Shown here piece after piece: positions 35,182 to 45,964 of a stretch of 64,000 nt of DNA (within the stretch, counting starts at the first letter, position 1; each line of letters begins with the position of its first letter). The stretch spans positions 620,001 through 684,000 of the forward strand of contig NW_021940918.1 in the NCBI RefSeq assembly GCF_004337985.1, written 5' to 3'. The notes under the pieces are model-generated. The model was not told where the DNA came from, searched no databases, and saw only the letters and a program-made list of their open reading frames with translations. The DNA is from Pyricularia pennisetigena. Its lineage: Eukaryota; Ascomycota; Sordariomycetes; Magnaporthales; Pyriculariaceae. Both the position numbers and the translations under genes were made by a program.

Positions 35182-35445
35182 ATTCGTGTCTAACAAACAG
35201 AAAGATCAATAGTGTGATGAGATGTGAAGCTTTTAAAATACTATGGAAACGACAGGAGCCTCAGCATCAAATAAATAGCAATAGAACCACATGTAAACCA
35301 GGAAACGGGCATTGGCAAATCGTTTCCCCGAACCTGGACTCAGGGCAAAACCTGCCGAATACTGGGCAACCATATGCTATATCTAAAACCAAAAATGAGC
35401 AACAACCCCAACCTTAACCCTTTTTAATGGAAGAAAAATTCCAAA

Positions 35446-37216
35446 ATGAACATCATTGAACTATATGCGGTGCTTGTCATGGGGTTGCTGGGCTTCTGGC
35501 CGTGTATCATTATTCTTTTCAGAACCCTACGACTGTCCCAAATTTTGATGACAAGCTTCGAACGCTGGATACAGTACCCTCTTGCAATAAAGGGAGCCTT
35601 TAGAATCACGCGCCTCGAGTTGTTGTTGATTTTTGGATTTATTGGCTGTAATATTTTCGTCCTGGCGTTTCGTGTTTCGAGCGCCGCTGACTTCGAAAAG
35701 CGGTCGGCAGTTGTTTCGGCTATCAACATAATACCGCTGTTTTTGGGGGGTAACCCTAACCCGCTTTTCGACCTGATTGGCGTTTCCACTGGTAGCTATC
35801 ACCTCATCCATTACTGGATTGGCGGAGTTGCAATCCTGGAGGGCCTAGTCCATGCGGGGATGTCAATTCAATCTGGTGGTAATGAGCTGAAAATATCAGG
35901 AATCCTGGTAAGTTGCCGCCCCCTTTGTCTATTACCACGCTGACAAAACAGGTCGCAACTTCCTCCATCGCGATCCTCTTGACTTCTATTTGGATTGTCC
36001 GTCGATACCGATACTGGTTGTTTTTGAAGCTGCATTTCGTTTTAGTCTTAACATTTCTTGCAAGTATCTTTTGGCACATCTTTCTCCAAAATCAGGTTGT
36101 GAGTAGAATACCCGCTTTTGTGGGAGGCGCGCTTTGGATTTCAAGGCTCTTGTTTTGGCTTTTCCGGATAGCTTTCGCGGCCTCTGCAGCTGTTCATACG
36201 CGGCGCCAAGAGAAGGGGGCAGCCTACGTACAGGTTTCATGTTCTCGATCCATCAGAACATTTCCTGGCTGTTATTTCTATATATATCCTTCGAGGGGAT
36301 TTACAGGTAGCTTCCCGATGTTTGCCATGTGGCACTCAACAAGATCGCTGGACGGGGGCAACGAAATTGGCTTCCTTTTGTCGGAGAGTGAAAGAGTATT
36401 CAGTCATTCCAGCTTCAAAATAGGAAAAGGTTTGCGCCTGGACGGCCCATACGGACGAAACATCGACCTTTGGAACTACGAATCAGTAATATTGGCGGCC
36501 AAAGGTATGGGTATTGCGGGTATTCTTTCATCTGCCCTGTTCCTGCTCGACCGTCACAATTCAGATACTCTGGCGAAAAAAGAGCCGATGAGCTTTGATG
36601 ATAACGGTGCGATTCGGTACAAGAATCGAATCTTCCGTGACCGAACCCGTAAAATAGTCCTCATCTGGATACTTGAGGATAATTGCCAGGAAGACTGGGC
36701 AGCTGTGCAAATTCGTGATCTACAGAAGATTGACACACAAGCGGTATGTAACAACTCTATAACCCATCCTTCCAAGCTAACTATCGAAGATATTTCACTT
36801 TTGGTGCATTTACCCATCCGAGGAAACGAACGAGGCCCCTTTCCAAATCGACAAGTACTGGCAATGTCACTATTCCAAAAAAGGTCAAGATGAGAGATTC
36901 TTCAGGGGCGCTATCTCCCAAGCTACCCGATCACCGGGCAAACACATCGTTATGAGTAAGTACCACACTGTGCCAAGTTCGATTTTGCCCAAGACTAACG
37001 TATGATCTAGCATGTGGGGACTCTAGCTTTACCGGCACCGCAAGGAAGGTTGTAATCGAACTAAGCAGATTAGATAATCCAATCCGCTTCGTAGAGTTAG
37101 ATTATCGACCAGAACATAGGAAAGGCAGAGATTCTGAACTGAGATTGCAAGAACAGGGTGACGCTAGGCAGAAAACGATCAAAAAGACTGATGAAATGAA
37201 CAAACGGTCTGCGTGA
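35446..37216 (+). CDS. Ferric reductase (FRE family) transmembrane protein
   Basis: Four exons (35,446-35,907; 35,952-36,743; 36,790-36,955; 37,011-37,216) join in frame to 541 residues. Introns are 44-55 nt; intron 2 has GTATGT and GCTAAC, and intron 3 has GTAAGT and GACTAAC. The membrane domain carries both bis-heme pairs with HX13H spacing, H122/H136 and H182/H196. An FAD-binding region follows, but the usual HPF motif is replaced (SFPMF). The NADPH-binding motif GPYG is at 319-322, and the C-terminal CGD motif at 475-477 is followed by a basic tail. The predicted reaction is NADPH-dependent reduction of extracellular ferric or cupric ions at the plasma membrane. It is shorter than many FREs, with a reduced N terminus. 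FRE genes are recurrent auxiliary cargo of Starship elements, and a DUF3723 gene lies 2.3 kb downstream. Confidence 0.88.
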
Positions 37217-37411
37217 GTGCTCTTTTGCTGTTCGTTTCGGGTAGTTTGCGAATGTTTTGCTATATAGTTCGGTAGAGATACTGTCAGTAATCTAGAGAGT
37301 TAATGGACAATTGTACTTGTGAGACTCGCCTACAATTGTACCCCGCTCGGATTAAGGGCACGATCCCCGCCACGGGCGCTAGACGATCCCGCACTGCAGG
37401 GAGGAATAAAA

Positions 37412-37625
37412 ACGTACTAAGCGCTAGTTTTCTGCAAGGATGATCCAAAAATGGATACGGCGCTAAAGTGGTTTTCTGCAAGGAGACGATAAAAGTAGAC
37501 AAGTGCTAAAGTGGTTGCAGGTGACCAGGCAAGGATTCTCATGCATCCAGTAGCCGCGCGTTAGTTTGACGCGCTCGCTCATCCCAAAAGCCTGGATGTG
37601 GGCTACCGGTAGCCGCGTTTTAGAT
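37412..37625. repeat. Short tandem and direct repeats upstream of the MADS gene
   Basis: Three imperfect units share GCGCTA(AAGTGG)TTTTCTGCAAGGA (about 37,413, 37,448 and 37,500). GTAGCCGCG occurs at about 37,556 and again at about 37,608, the first followed by CGTTAG and the second by TTTTAG. They could be promoter-proximal binding sites or element-boundary remnants. Confidence 0.5.
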
Positions 37626-37719
37626 ATTTATTTGTATCTGCTTGCCCGAAATGTCGATTGGCATCCGATACTTAGAGCTACCCACAACTAAACCCATATA
37701 CATACACATTCATACCACG

Positions 37720-38280
37720 ATGCGGCCACGTGCTCGAACCGTATCGCAGATAAAAGAAAGAAGCTTCGCAACGCGACGGGCAGGACTCGTCAACAAAGCA
37801 AGACAACTTAACCAGAAGACTGGTGCCAAGACTGCAATCCTAGGCACTTACAACGGAAAATTCTTTTACTACGACAGCACCAGCGTCCTATCCGACCTAG
37901 GGATCATGGATAAGATCCGAGGAGAGAAGGTCGAATCACCTTCAGCAGAAATGACAAGCGAGTCTTGTTCAATTTCAGACACCCCTATTTCCCAAGCCTT
38001 TGACGCGACAAATCAATCGGACCATTCTGCAACTTTCGACAGCCCATCCCTGGAGTTACTGGCCGATATGGATTTTCTTGAAAAGCCAGCCGAGTCAGAT
38101 CCAGCAAAGCGAGAGCCAGAAAAGCCAGAAAAACCTGAACAGCCTACTTTGGAAGACACCCATTTCAACTTTTTTGCCATGTTCTCAAACGAGAATCACA
38201 GTCCGGTTGCAGACAAATTGCCAAAGACCCAGGATTTGGATTCTGATGTGATAGATTGGGGCTTGGACTTTATGGTATGA
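37720..38280 (+). CDS. MADS-box (SRF-type) protein
   Basis: The single exon encodes 186 residues from the first ATG that keeps the basic start (MRPRARTVSQIKERSFATRR). Residues ~10-55 match the SRF/MADS DNA-binding domain: basic helix (SFATRRAGLVNKARQL), then the beta strands (TGAKTAILGTYNGKFFYY). The domain is divergent; the usual first strand of the fold (IEN/R.TFSKR) is shortened. The rest is acidic and Pro/Glu-rich (DPAKREPEKPEKPEQP), consistent with an activation region, and ends DVIDWGLDFMV. It probably acts as a nuclear transcription factor. It sits between the ferric reductase and DUF3723 genes, all on the same strand, and could control this block (inference). Confidence 0.7.
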   Translation: MRPRARTVSQIKERSFATRRAGLVNKARQLNQKTGAKTAILGTYNGKFFYYDSTSVLSDLGIMDKIRGEKVESPSAEMTSESCSISDTPISQAFDATNQSDHSATFDSPSLELLADMDFLEKPAESDPAKREPEKPEKPEQPTLEDTHFNFFAMFSNENHSPVADKLPKTQDLDSDVIDWGLDFMV

Positions 38281-38489
38281 GTCGGTAAAAGACGAATTCA
38301 TCTTGTACAATATCAATTTGCCTTGATGCACAATTATTTCTCTTAGTGTTGACATGGTTGCGAAACTCGGACTGACCTGGGAGCCGGAAATGTGGAAAAA
38401 AGTGCCATGTTCCCGGACTCTGGCTCTCAAAGCTTATAGAACATAAATACTTGACTTTTACGCAACAGAGAGCTGTAGCAATCGTCAAA

Positions 38490-39314
38490 ATGCAGCCTAC
38501 ATTCACGCTCTATATGCTAACAAGCCTCGTAATCTGTCACTCTTGGGTTGAACAAGTGATGCGTATAGCGCTTAATGGCACCCTTGTCGGCCCTGTAGGA
38601 TATATGCGTGGTTATTTTGGTAGAAACGACCCAGGCTTTGTGGACCACGCCAATACATACCTCCTCCCTCCTAACGGGCGATCAAAGGGTGTTATTCTCA
38701 ACAGTGATGGGATATGTAGTCCGTCTCAAAAAATAGGAAACTACAGCCCCAAGTACCCGATGTTGTCTGCTGCACCTGGGGACTTTGTTGCTTTGCGCTA
38801 CCAAGAAAATGGTCATGTCTCACTCCCAGGTAATGGTCCTCCCAAGCCAGAAAACCGTGGAACAATCTATGTCTATGGCACAAACGAACCCGATGACAAC
38901 CACAAGCTTCTGGACATTCATCGGAAGTGGACAGCGGGCCGGGATAAGGGAAGACTCATCGCGACACGTCCCTTTGACGATGGTCAATGCTATCAGATCA
39001 ACAACGGCGATATTTCGGTGAAGCGACAAAACCACGTGAGGAAGGTTGCCAATGACCCACAAGGCGCAGATCTTTGGTGTCAAGCCGATGTGCGGCTTCC
39101 GCGTGACCTGCCCACATCAGGAATTTACACACTTTACTGGGTCTGGGATTGGCCTACGATTACGGATGAATTCGAGGTTGCATCACCGCAGCTGTATACT
39201 TCATGCCTGGATATTGAGCTTAGGGCAGAAGGGATTTCAAATGAAGGTCCCACTGTGTTTATAAGCGATCAGGACCCCAATAACAGGGCAATTCTGGAAC
39301 AGATGCAAATGTGA
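38490..39314 (+). CDS. Secreted LPMO-like (DUF7492-type) protein
   Basis: The single exon encodes 274 residues. The start at 38,490 gives a compact signal peptide, and cleavage before HSWVEQ would leave His17 as the first mature residue. Conserved-looking blocks follow: APGDFVALRYQENGHVSLP, ENRGTIYVYG, DDGQCYQIN, ADLWCQADVRLP and YTLYWVWDWP. An N-terminal histidine plus a downstream histidine in NGHVSLP is the pattern of a copper 'histidine brace', so a lytic polysaccharide monooxygenase-like activity on extracellular polymers is possible (inference; I assign the DUF7492 family from memory of the pattern). It is encoded between MADS-box and DUF3723 genes, a setting more typical of mobile-element cargo than of carbohydrate-enzyme clusters. 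Confidence 0.65.
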   Translation: MQPTFTLYMLTSLVICHSWVEQVMRIALNGTLVGPVGYMRGYFGRNDPGFVDHANTYLLPPNGRSKGVILNSDGICSPSQKIGNYSPKYPMLSAAPGDFVALRYQENGHVSLPGNGPPKPENRGTIYVYGTNEPDDNHKLLDIHRKWTAGRDKGRLIATRPFDDGQCYQINNGDISVKRQNHVRKVANDPQGADLWCQADVRLPRDLPTSGIYTLYWVWDWPTITDEFEVASPQLYTSCLDIELRAEGISNEGPTVFISDQDPNNRAILEQMQM

Positions 39315-39516
39315 GAGCGTATATTTCGCGCTGCCGATATGTACGTAGAGCTTAGCTGGGCCGCGCCCGAGAGCCGCGCATGAGATTGAGAAAAGCACGC
39401 GACAGGTCTTGCCAGTAAACAGGTTTCTGGTCTGATCCAGGATTGTGGCATTCGAATTGCGATAAAGCCCATGGAAAGCCGTGTAGTATCCAAACTAGTT
39501 TGTTAGCCAACCCGAA

Positions 39517-42500
39517 ATGGAACTTGTTGGCATTATCCAGGTGCCGCTTTCTGCATTCATCTATGATCCCTTTGTGGGAAGGGGGCGGCACCCGACTCTT
39601 GTGAAAAAGCTTATGCGTGTTTTCCGGAGAACCGGATGTCGTCCGCACCTAAGTGAAAACCATGTTCAAGGTCTAGTCGACGCCAAGACCCTCTCGTATA
39701 TTAAAAGCAAGTTGCAGATTTCAGGGGAGGATTTACTGGCGACAATCAACACAGGCGGAAGTTATCCTAGCATCATGCTAGAACGACGTATACTCTGCAT
39801 GGATGGCCAACAAAGGATCGCAGCTGCCGAGAAAATGTTTGGGTTGGAATACAGGTGGACCGTGCGGTTGTATTCTGCAACGAGAGGTAGCCCGCAAAAT
39901 CCTAACCCTGCATTCTCGTTGAGTTACGGTGCTGATGAGTACTGCCGACAGGCTTGCGGCAAATAGCTTGCCGCCAAATGCCGGCGTTTTCCCGCCAAAC
40001 AAAGTTTTCCGACGGGAATATTTATTACCACCTCCGCAAAGCGCAAGAGACCAAGTCTTGGAAAATAGCACAAAGTTACAGGGTGGAGCTCACACAATGT
40101 AAAGAGAAGATTCTGAACCAGCTCATCCAGCACCATTTGTCGGGAATAAATGAAGGATATGTAGCTGCAAGATCCTTCATAGAAGCATTGGACCTTCTTT
40201 TGCCGTACCCCGGACTACTGGAGGGGCTGGAGCTTGCTAATTGGCATAGGTACCTGGCTTTGCATTGGGACGAACCGATCGTTCACTTTTTAAGCGACCA
40301 TCTGTATTCGACATACGAGCTCATCGTTGAAGGAGTCGCGGAGGCAAGGAAGTATTGCGATATAACGACGGTCCGTTGTCTCGCACTTCGATGCCCAGCA
40401 AATAAAAACGATGCAGCTTTTATTCGAAAGAAACTCGAGAATGGTACACTATTTCCTGGACTGACAGATCAACAGAGCCGTCTCAAGATCCTGGACAACA
40501 TTCTCTCGATAAAAGTAATAATCCCTAGCTTAAAAACTTTCCATGAGAACATGAAGTATTTTGCGATCGGGGCCAGGATCATCAAGGAACACCTCCTTGA
40601 TGATGACCTGCGGGGTGCATGGAACCTGCCCGAAAAACTGTCATGGACCCTGCCCACAAATCCCACAATAGAGGCAGCTAATGGATACGTGCCGGTTTCT
40701 AACATGGACCAACAATTGGCATTAAAGGCATTGTTTCTCACTGCGATCCGCTCATTTCCATACCTTTCTTATGACAAACCGAAGCAGGACGTCCGAGGGG
40801 AAGCAACTGTAGCAAACGTCGACCCTGGGTTTGTATATCTGCTTCGAGCTGAGGCCAAAAGGCTCGGCCTCTCATCGTCCAAAATCGAAAAGGCATTGAC
40901 TGGACAAGAACCAACACCTAGGAGTATAGAGAGTCGTGATCAGGAAATTTACTGTCAATGGAAATGTGGAAAGCCAAATCTGCGTGCCTTTCATGACCTT
41001 CAAAAGCATGCATTTCTTCCAGACTTGGCGTCGGTACATGGGAAAGATGGTCTTGTGCCATTGTTTGTATTTCGGGACTTTATGGAAGCCTTCTTTGGGA
41101 ACGACACATTTATGATAGAAATAGAGCCTCCGGAACAGGGTGCTACTGGTGAAAGCGCATCAAGTTTGCCAGCAGGCGGAACCCGCCCGAAGGATGTGCG
41201 TCGCTTGAGGAAGCAGCAGGGGCGTGACATTAAACGACAAAAGCTGATAGCATCCCGCCAGCGACGTGCCGATGCTAAAATATTGACATCAAGGTCCGAG
41301 GCAATCACTGACAGCGGCCCGATGGATGTTTATCAAACCCCGGAACAGAGTGATGGAAACACCTTGCCTTCGCCTACCGACAGAACACGGTCGAAGCATT
41401 CGCCTCGCGTCAGACAGAAGAGACATCACCCGTACAACCGGGCCGCTAAACAAGTGGCATCGATATCGCACATCCGCCAGCGACGCAGCAGGAGCTCAAA
41501 TGAAATAGATCTGAATCAAGAAGAGAGATCAATGTCTGAGGCAGAAGCAGTTATAACTGACAGAGATCAGATGCAGCGCTCCCCAGTATACCGTCGGAAG
41601 TCAACGCAGGAGCTAGAAAACACTCGGCTCGGCATATCACCAAAACCGTCTAAAGTAACAAAGAAAAAGCCAGACAAGGGCAAGGGGAAGGGTACAGCTG
41701 AGTTTTTAGGCCAGTTGCTTTCAGAACTGCCTGGCTCAAGAAAAAATCCGAGCCAGTCTGTGATTGCTCAGCCGGCCGTGAGAATTCAGCCTCCATACAA
41801 ACGGCCTGGAGGCTCCAGCACAGCGATAGAGGAGAATCCACGTAACAACCCACCAAAATCCCCATTCGTCGCACCTCCTGACCTAGGCCTGCCCAGTATA
41901 GCGACGGAAGAGGAGAATCCCCGCGACCGGCCAAGATCGCCGCCACTCGTGGCACCTCCTAGCCCTCCCAACAGAACGATTACGACTGCGGCAGTAGAGG
42001 TTGGTCAGTTTTCAGAAGCCGTTGCTTCAGCTGCCCTGGGATTGCCTGAATCGCATACTGACCGGAGCCCCGGTAAAAAAAGGATTGTTGGAACTGGGGT
42101 GAACACTATGGAGATTCGGCAGCCCGCTAGAACCGAACCTCCACTCAAACGCCCCAGGATAGCAACGATAGTGGCACCTCCTGGCATAGCGACGGAAGAG
42201 GAGAATCTTCGGGACCGGCGTATATCGCCGCCATTTGTGGCACCTTCTACTCCAAGCCTGCCCAGAATGGCGACGGAAGAGCAGAATTCCCGTGACTGGC
42301 AAAGATCGCCGCCATTCGTGGCTCCCCCTGATCCAAGCCTGCCCGGGGTGACGGAAGAGCAGAATATCCGTGACAGCCCGCAAAAGTCCCCACTCGCTGC
42401 ACCTAGTCCAAACGCGACCGACCGACTACGTCGATTGACAGCAGAAAGACGTCAACGCACCTATCCAAAAAAGTCGGCGACGCAAGCGGGAGCTTCCCAT

Positions 42501-42962
42501 CAAGCCACCCACGTTGTGTCTTCAGGTATGCCACACCAACCGATTCGGAATGAAACATCAGGAATGGATCAGTTATCAGAGGCGAGATCGACAGCAGTCG
42601 GACGTTGGCTCACTCCCCAAAAACCAAAACAACCAGCCAGTCCAAACCCGTCCAATCAGAATCGGCCCACGGATGCAAACAAGCCTGTGACGCAACGAGA
42701 GCTGGTCACATTTGACAATGTTGATTTCGGTATGGATTCCAACAGAAAGAAACTGCCAATCAGGTTTTCCGAACCAGGCAAACATCCTGAGGCTGGGAAA
42801 CACGAAACTCACGATAGCATTCATCAAAGCCAAAATCAGCTTGCAGTGGAAACAGGCCATCGAGCGGCTGACGGTGGGGAGACAGGTGATTCCTTCGCAC
42901 AGACAAGGACAGGGTGGTGGCGTGACACTGCATTATATAGTTCTTCTGAACCGACGCCCTGA
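39517..42962 (+). CDS. DUF3723 protein (Starship-associated family)
   Basis: Exons 39,517-39,886 and 39,952-42,962 join in frame to 1,126 residues across a 65-nt intron (GTAGCC donor, TCCTAAC branch point, CCGACAG end). The N-terminal ~480 residues match DUF3723: CMDGQQRIAAAEK (~94-106) corresponds to the family's C-x-HGRHR block, followed by WTVRLYSATRGLRQ, TKFSDGNIYYHLRKAQ, WHRYLALHWDEPIVHFL and SIKVIIPSLKTF. From ~540 the protein is basic, then repetitive: about five units of the form ATEEENPRDRPRSPPLVAPP between ~745 and ~945. DUF3723 proteins of Starships are nuclear-type proteins of unknown function, sometimes linked to DNA or ubiquitin-like metabolism. Here the gene follows a ferric reductase, a second hallmark of Starship cargo. 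No frameshift or stop is seen. Confidence 0.85.
41821..42400 (+). repeat. Coding tandem repeat in DUF3723 C terminus
   Basis: Five imperfect units of about 28-33 codons encode variants of EEENPRDRPRSPPLVAPP separated by short Pro/Ala-rich linkers; a 60-codon interruption separates unit 2 from unit 3. Such arrays change copy number easily, so length may vary between strains. Confidence 0.75.
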
Positions 42963-43429
42963 GCTAAATCGACATAAACTTTTACATTCTTAGGCTTGGA
43001 ATGTGGCTCCATGTGGTCTTACCTACCTGCAGTGTCCATATTTTCCCTCCTTGATAGCACGACGTCCTCAGTGTTTCTCGAAGAATGTCAATTTATCTCG
43101 CTAATGGATCCAATAGCAAATTTTGTTGTGATTTCTCAAAGCGACGCGAATGGTAAAACAGTTGGGCTGGTGTAAGCGAATAGAGACATTCAGCGACCCA
43201 TAGATTTGCTTGCCATTGACGTTTTTGAGTTTGCAGAGCTTTGTACAATAGATCTTAAATATGGAGGCCTCTCTGTATGTGGGGCATGGGGAACGTCTGG
43301 AGGGCCAGTTTCATTATACGTTGAGGGCAAAGAATAGAACGCAAATACGCAGTCATCATATTCGTTGTAGACCTGCACTTTTGTCTGTTACTTCGGTAAA
43401 AAGCTCTACATGTAATCGTCATGATTTGA

Positions 43430-43540
43430 CGGCTTCGTGACTGATCGTTGAGACTGGTGACTCATATTATTACACTTGCCAACGCCAGGAGGCTTACGAC
43501 TGCTCGTGGTGATCATGCTTGTGCAGACCCGGGCAACGGA
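43430..43540 (-). repeat. Short dispersed repeat R6, copy 1
   Basis: Read on the minus strand, the segment 'cgggtctgcacaagcatg' through 'atgagtcaccagtctcaacg' aligns with 52,228-52,345 on the plus strand. No conserved protein is evident. Confidence 0.45.
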
Positions 43541-43832
43541 CTCATCATTAATGAAATCGAGGCCAAGTATCCTTGGAAGCCGGCAGCGGTCTCTGGTTCC
43601 CGGTGAACCAGATTGAGGCGAGAAGTTACTATGAGCGTAAAACATATGAGAATGTGCAAACATCGCCGATGAGCCAATAGCCTCGTTCCTCAACTACCGT
43701 TGCGGTTCTCTTCCTCCCTCGGAAACCTCCAACCACTGCCCCTGCTATGGCTTCAACGCCAGTCTTGGGTAGAACGAGAGAAATGAATGGGGTGTGGCAA
43801 AAGGGACTTTTTCCCCATCACCGTGATCTTTT

Positions 43833-44742
43833 CTATTTCTGGACCGTCGGTTTTATTAGGGTATCTTCAAATCCAAGCCTTACCGGTCGTCTCACCGATC
43901 GACCCTTGCGTGTTTTGGTAGTCTCTACCGGCTGATCGTTATTACTGATAGCGCGCAATTTCTTTTTATTTTGCTGTTTTGATACTCTTGCTCCGTATAC
44001 TGGACCAGAAGGGCGACTACATCTGTTTGTGACTTGCTCGCGATTATCTGCAGTGCCAGAGGGCTCTTGTTTGAGGCACCCACTCTGTTGGGGATTCGTA
44101 TCTGCGATGGGCAATGTGCGGGCGGCAGACGGCTCTCGACACGCTGAAAACGATGTCACAGTCCGCTTGTCTTGCCTCTTTTTGACTACTCTTGCATTGG
44201 ACCGCAATTTCGAAAGCGTCACCGTCGTACTTGTCTGCTGTCGCACATTCTTGTCTCCAGTAGAGCGGAGCCTCCTCGGTCCACGGGTAGCCGTTGTGGG
44301 GCGGTCTAAGCTCCGAAGCTCCTCTGTCACTTCTCTTTGCCGTTCGCTCCCTGAAGATTCGGCACCATTTGCAATACACCCCAAACTGGCGCTTCTAGAT
44401 GGTTCTTTCCACACGTACATGGACACAGATGTTGGTGGTCTATTATAGAGGTCACATGGCGTTGTATCTTCCCTGCCGCTGTCGTTGTCGTTTTCGTCGC
44501 ATGAGGTATCGGCTTCGAAGCGGGCGATCTCGTCTTCCACAAATGTCATTCTTTTTTCTTTCACATCGGATGGCGTATAGCCAGGGAGTCTCCTCGGCAA
44601 TTTGTTGTCCGTATTTGGCAGCTCGCCAGGAAACCGTCGTCAAATGTAGCTCTAGTCCGCGACTGAGTTGATTTACGAAGTCTTCGTGTCCGAATTTTGT
44701 CACCACTGGGGTGTTTGGCTTGGTGCGCTGTGAAACATCCAC
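43833..44742 (-). pseudogene. Unknown gene, probable frameshift
   Basis: Two overlapping minus-strand frames both look coding. The upstream one (44,742 to ~44,555) reads TKFGHEDFVNQLSRGLELH and EETPWLYAIRCERKK. The downstream one (~44,560 to 43,833) reads KRMTFVEDEIARFEADTSCD and then a basic, Ser/Arg-rich tail. They meet at an A-rich run (gaaagaaaaaag) near 44,560, where a one-base slip would join them. No intron signal fits. Joined, they give a protein of about 300 residues that I do not recognise. Upstream, GTAAGT at ~44,820 may mark a 5' intron, but tested acceptors close the frame. A homopolymer sequencing error would make this a live gene. Confidence 0.4.
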
Positions 44743-44891
44743 GGGAGCTTGTTCCTGATGAGGTAGTTCATTTGCCGGTTGTCCTTTAGCATTTGAAAAA
44801 TTACTAGCTGAGGAAGACTTACAGGTGAATGCCGGTCGATGCTTCCATGATGAAAGATATTTGAGCGAACAATATTTGAACCTATCGACGT

Positions 44892-45236
44892 TTAGTTCTC
44901 CACGCTGTGTTCGTAGTCGCCAGAAATGGCTTCGGCTTCTAGCTTCCAGTATGCCTCGTCCTGAATGGCCGCCCGAATGGTTTCTGGAGAAAGTCCCATC
45001 TCCTTTATTACCTCGTGGAGCATCCTGCAGAGGATCGATAACTTCTCAGCCAAATGAGAAAAATACTGATGGCACTTCCTCAAAGTATCCATCAATTGCC
45101 TTATCTCGGATATAAAATATGCGGGGTCTTTAATTTTCCAACGCAGGTTGTCTCGTTCTGCAAATGTGTAGCCGTCTTGGCACAATTCATTGCATCGCCA
45201 TTTCCAGGACTGCTGGTTTAATGTTTGCGAGGTCAT
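44892..45236 (-). CDS. Unknown small helical protein
   Basis: A minus-strand frame of 114 residues from an ATG. It is predicted mostly helical: an N-terminal Cys-containing region, then RQLMDTLRKCHQYFSHLAEK and LCRMLHEVIKEMGLSPETIR. The end is acidic. No family is recognised. It lies 150 bp upstream of the frameshifted frames at 43,833-44,742 on the same strand and could be an exon of the same gene, though I could not join them by splice signals. Confidence 0.4.
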   Translation of the reverse strand: MTSQTLNQQSWKWRCNELCQDGYTFAERDNLRWKIKDPAYFISEIRQLMDTLRKCHQYFSHLAEKLSILCRMLHEVIKEMGLSPETIRAAIQDEAYWKLEAEAISGDYEHSVEN

Positions 45237-45964
45237 GTCGCCGTCAGGGGTCCGACGCTAGAGTGGTTCACACGCTTGAAAGAAGAGTCTACTTTGCGCT
45301 CACGCGACAGCTTATGGTCGGTGACTGCTGGACGACTGACGGTGAAAAGTTGCGTGAGTTATATTATCGACATATTGCAGATGGACACAATCGTACTCTG
45401 ACTCTGGAGGATCGAGGAAGCATTGACGCGTGCGCTCGGACCCTTCGCTTCCATATGGCTCGCTCAGCTCACGTGACCAGGTCTCCACATTTCTACAGAG
45501 GAATGCCTAGGTGCGTACAGTTGGCACGGCTCACTCGGTTTACGCAACAGTGACTTAAAAGTGTCCGATGGGGGTTGCACAGATAGCCAAGAGCTGTGTT
45601 GCATCCTGTTGACTACCCATTGTCGCATTTTTCGCTACTCAAGCACCTTGTAATCAGCACGAGATAAATATCCTGCGTTTGAAGTTCGGGTAGCAGGAGC
45701 CTATCAGCTGGGGAAAGCATGGGAGGGAGGGCTGACTTACTAATAGAGAAGCGGCCGAGCCAATAGCTGTACATCCGTAAGCGCCTTGAATTGAATGTCT
45801 CTTGTTACGGAACTAAGCAGGGTGAGATGTTATTGGTTGTGTATGTTTAGTCCATACTATCCAGCATTTACCGCTTGTGCTAGATCACATAAAGAAACGT
45901 AAGAGCCTCATTCTTTTTGCGCCGGCGAAATTTTCGGGCTGCTGTAGTGGTATCATAAATCATC

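Noticed and set aside
41289..42383. Minus-strand frames over the DUF3723 gene
   Set aside because: Shadows of the repetitive Pro-rich coding sequence.
43000..45300. Tyrosine recombinase (Starship captain)
   Set aside because: I looked on both strands here and elsewhere for the R...HxxR...Y pattern of DUF3435 proteins and found no frame with it.
45164..45553. Plus-strand frame of 129 codons
   Set aside because: It overlaps the start of the minus-strand 114-residue frame, has no motif, and its amino-acid composition (many Arg, Thr, His) looks random.
45770..45860. Possible 5S rRNA relic ('acggaactaagcagggtgag')
   Set aside because: Only one short block resembles 5S; the internal promoter boxes and the paired ends could not be found.
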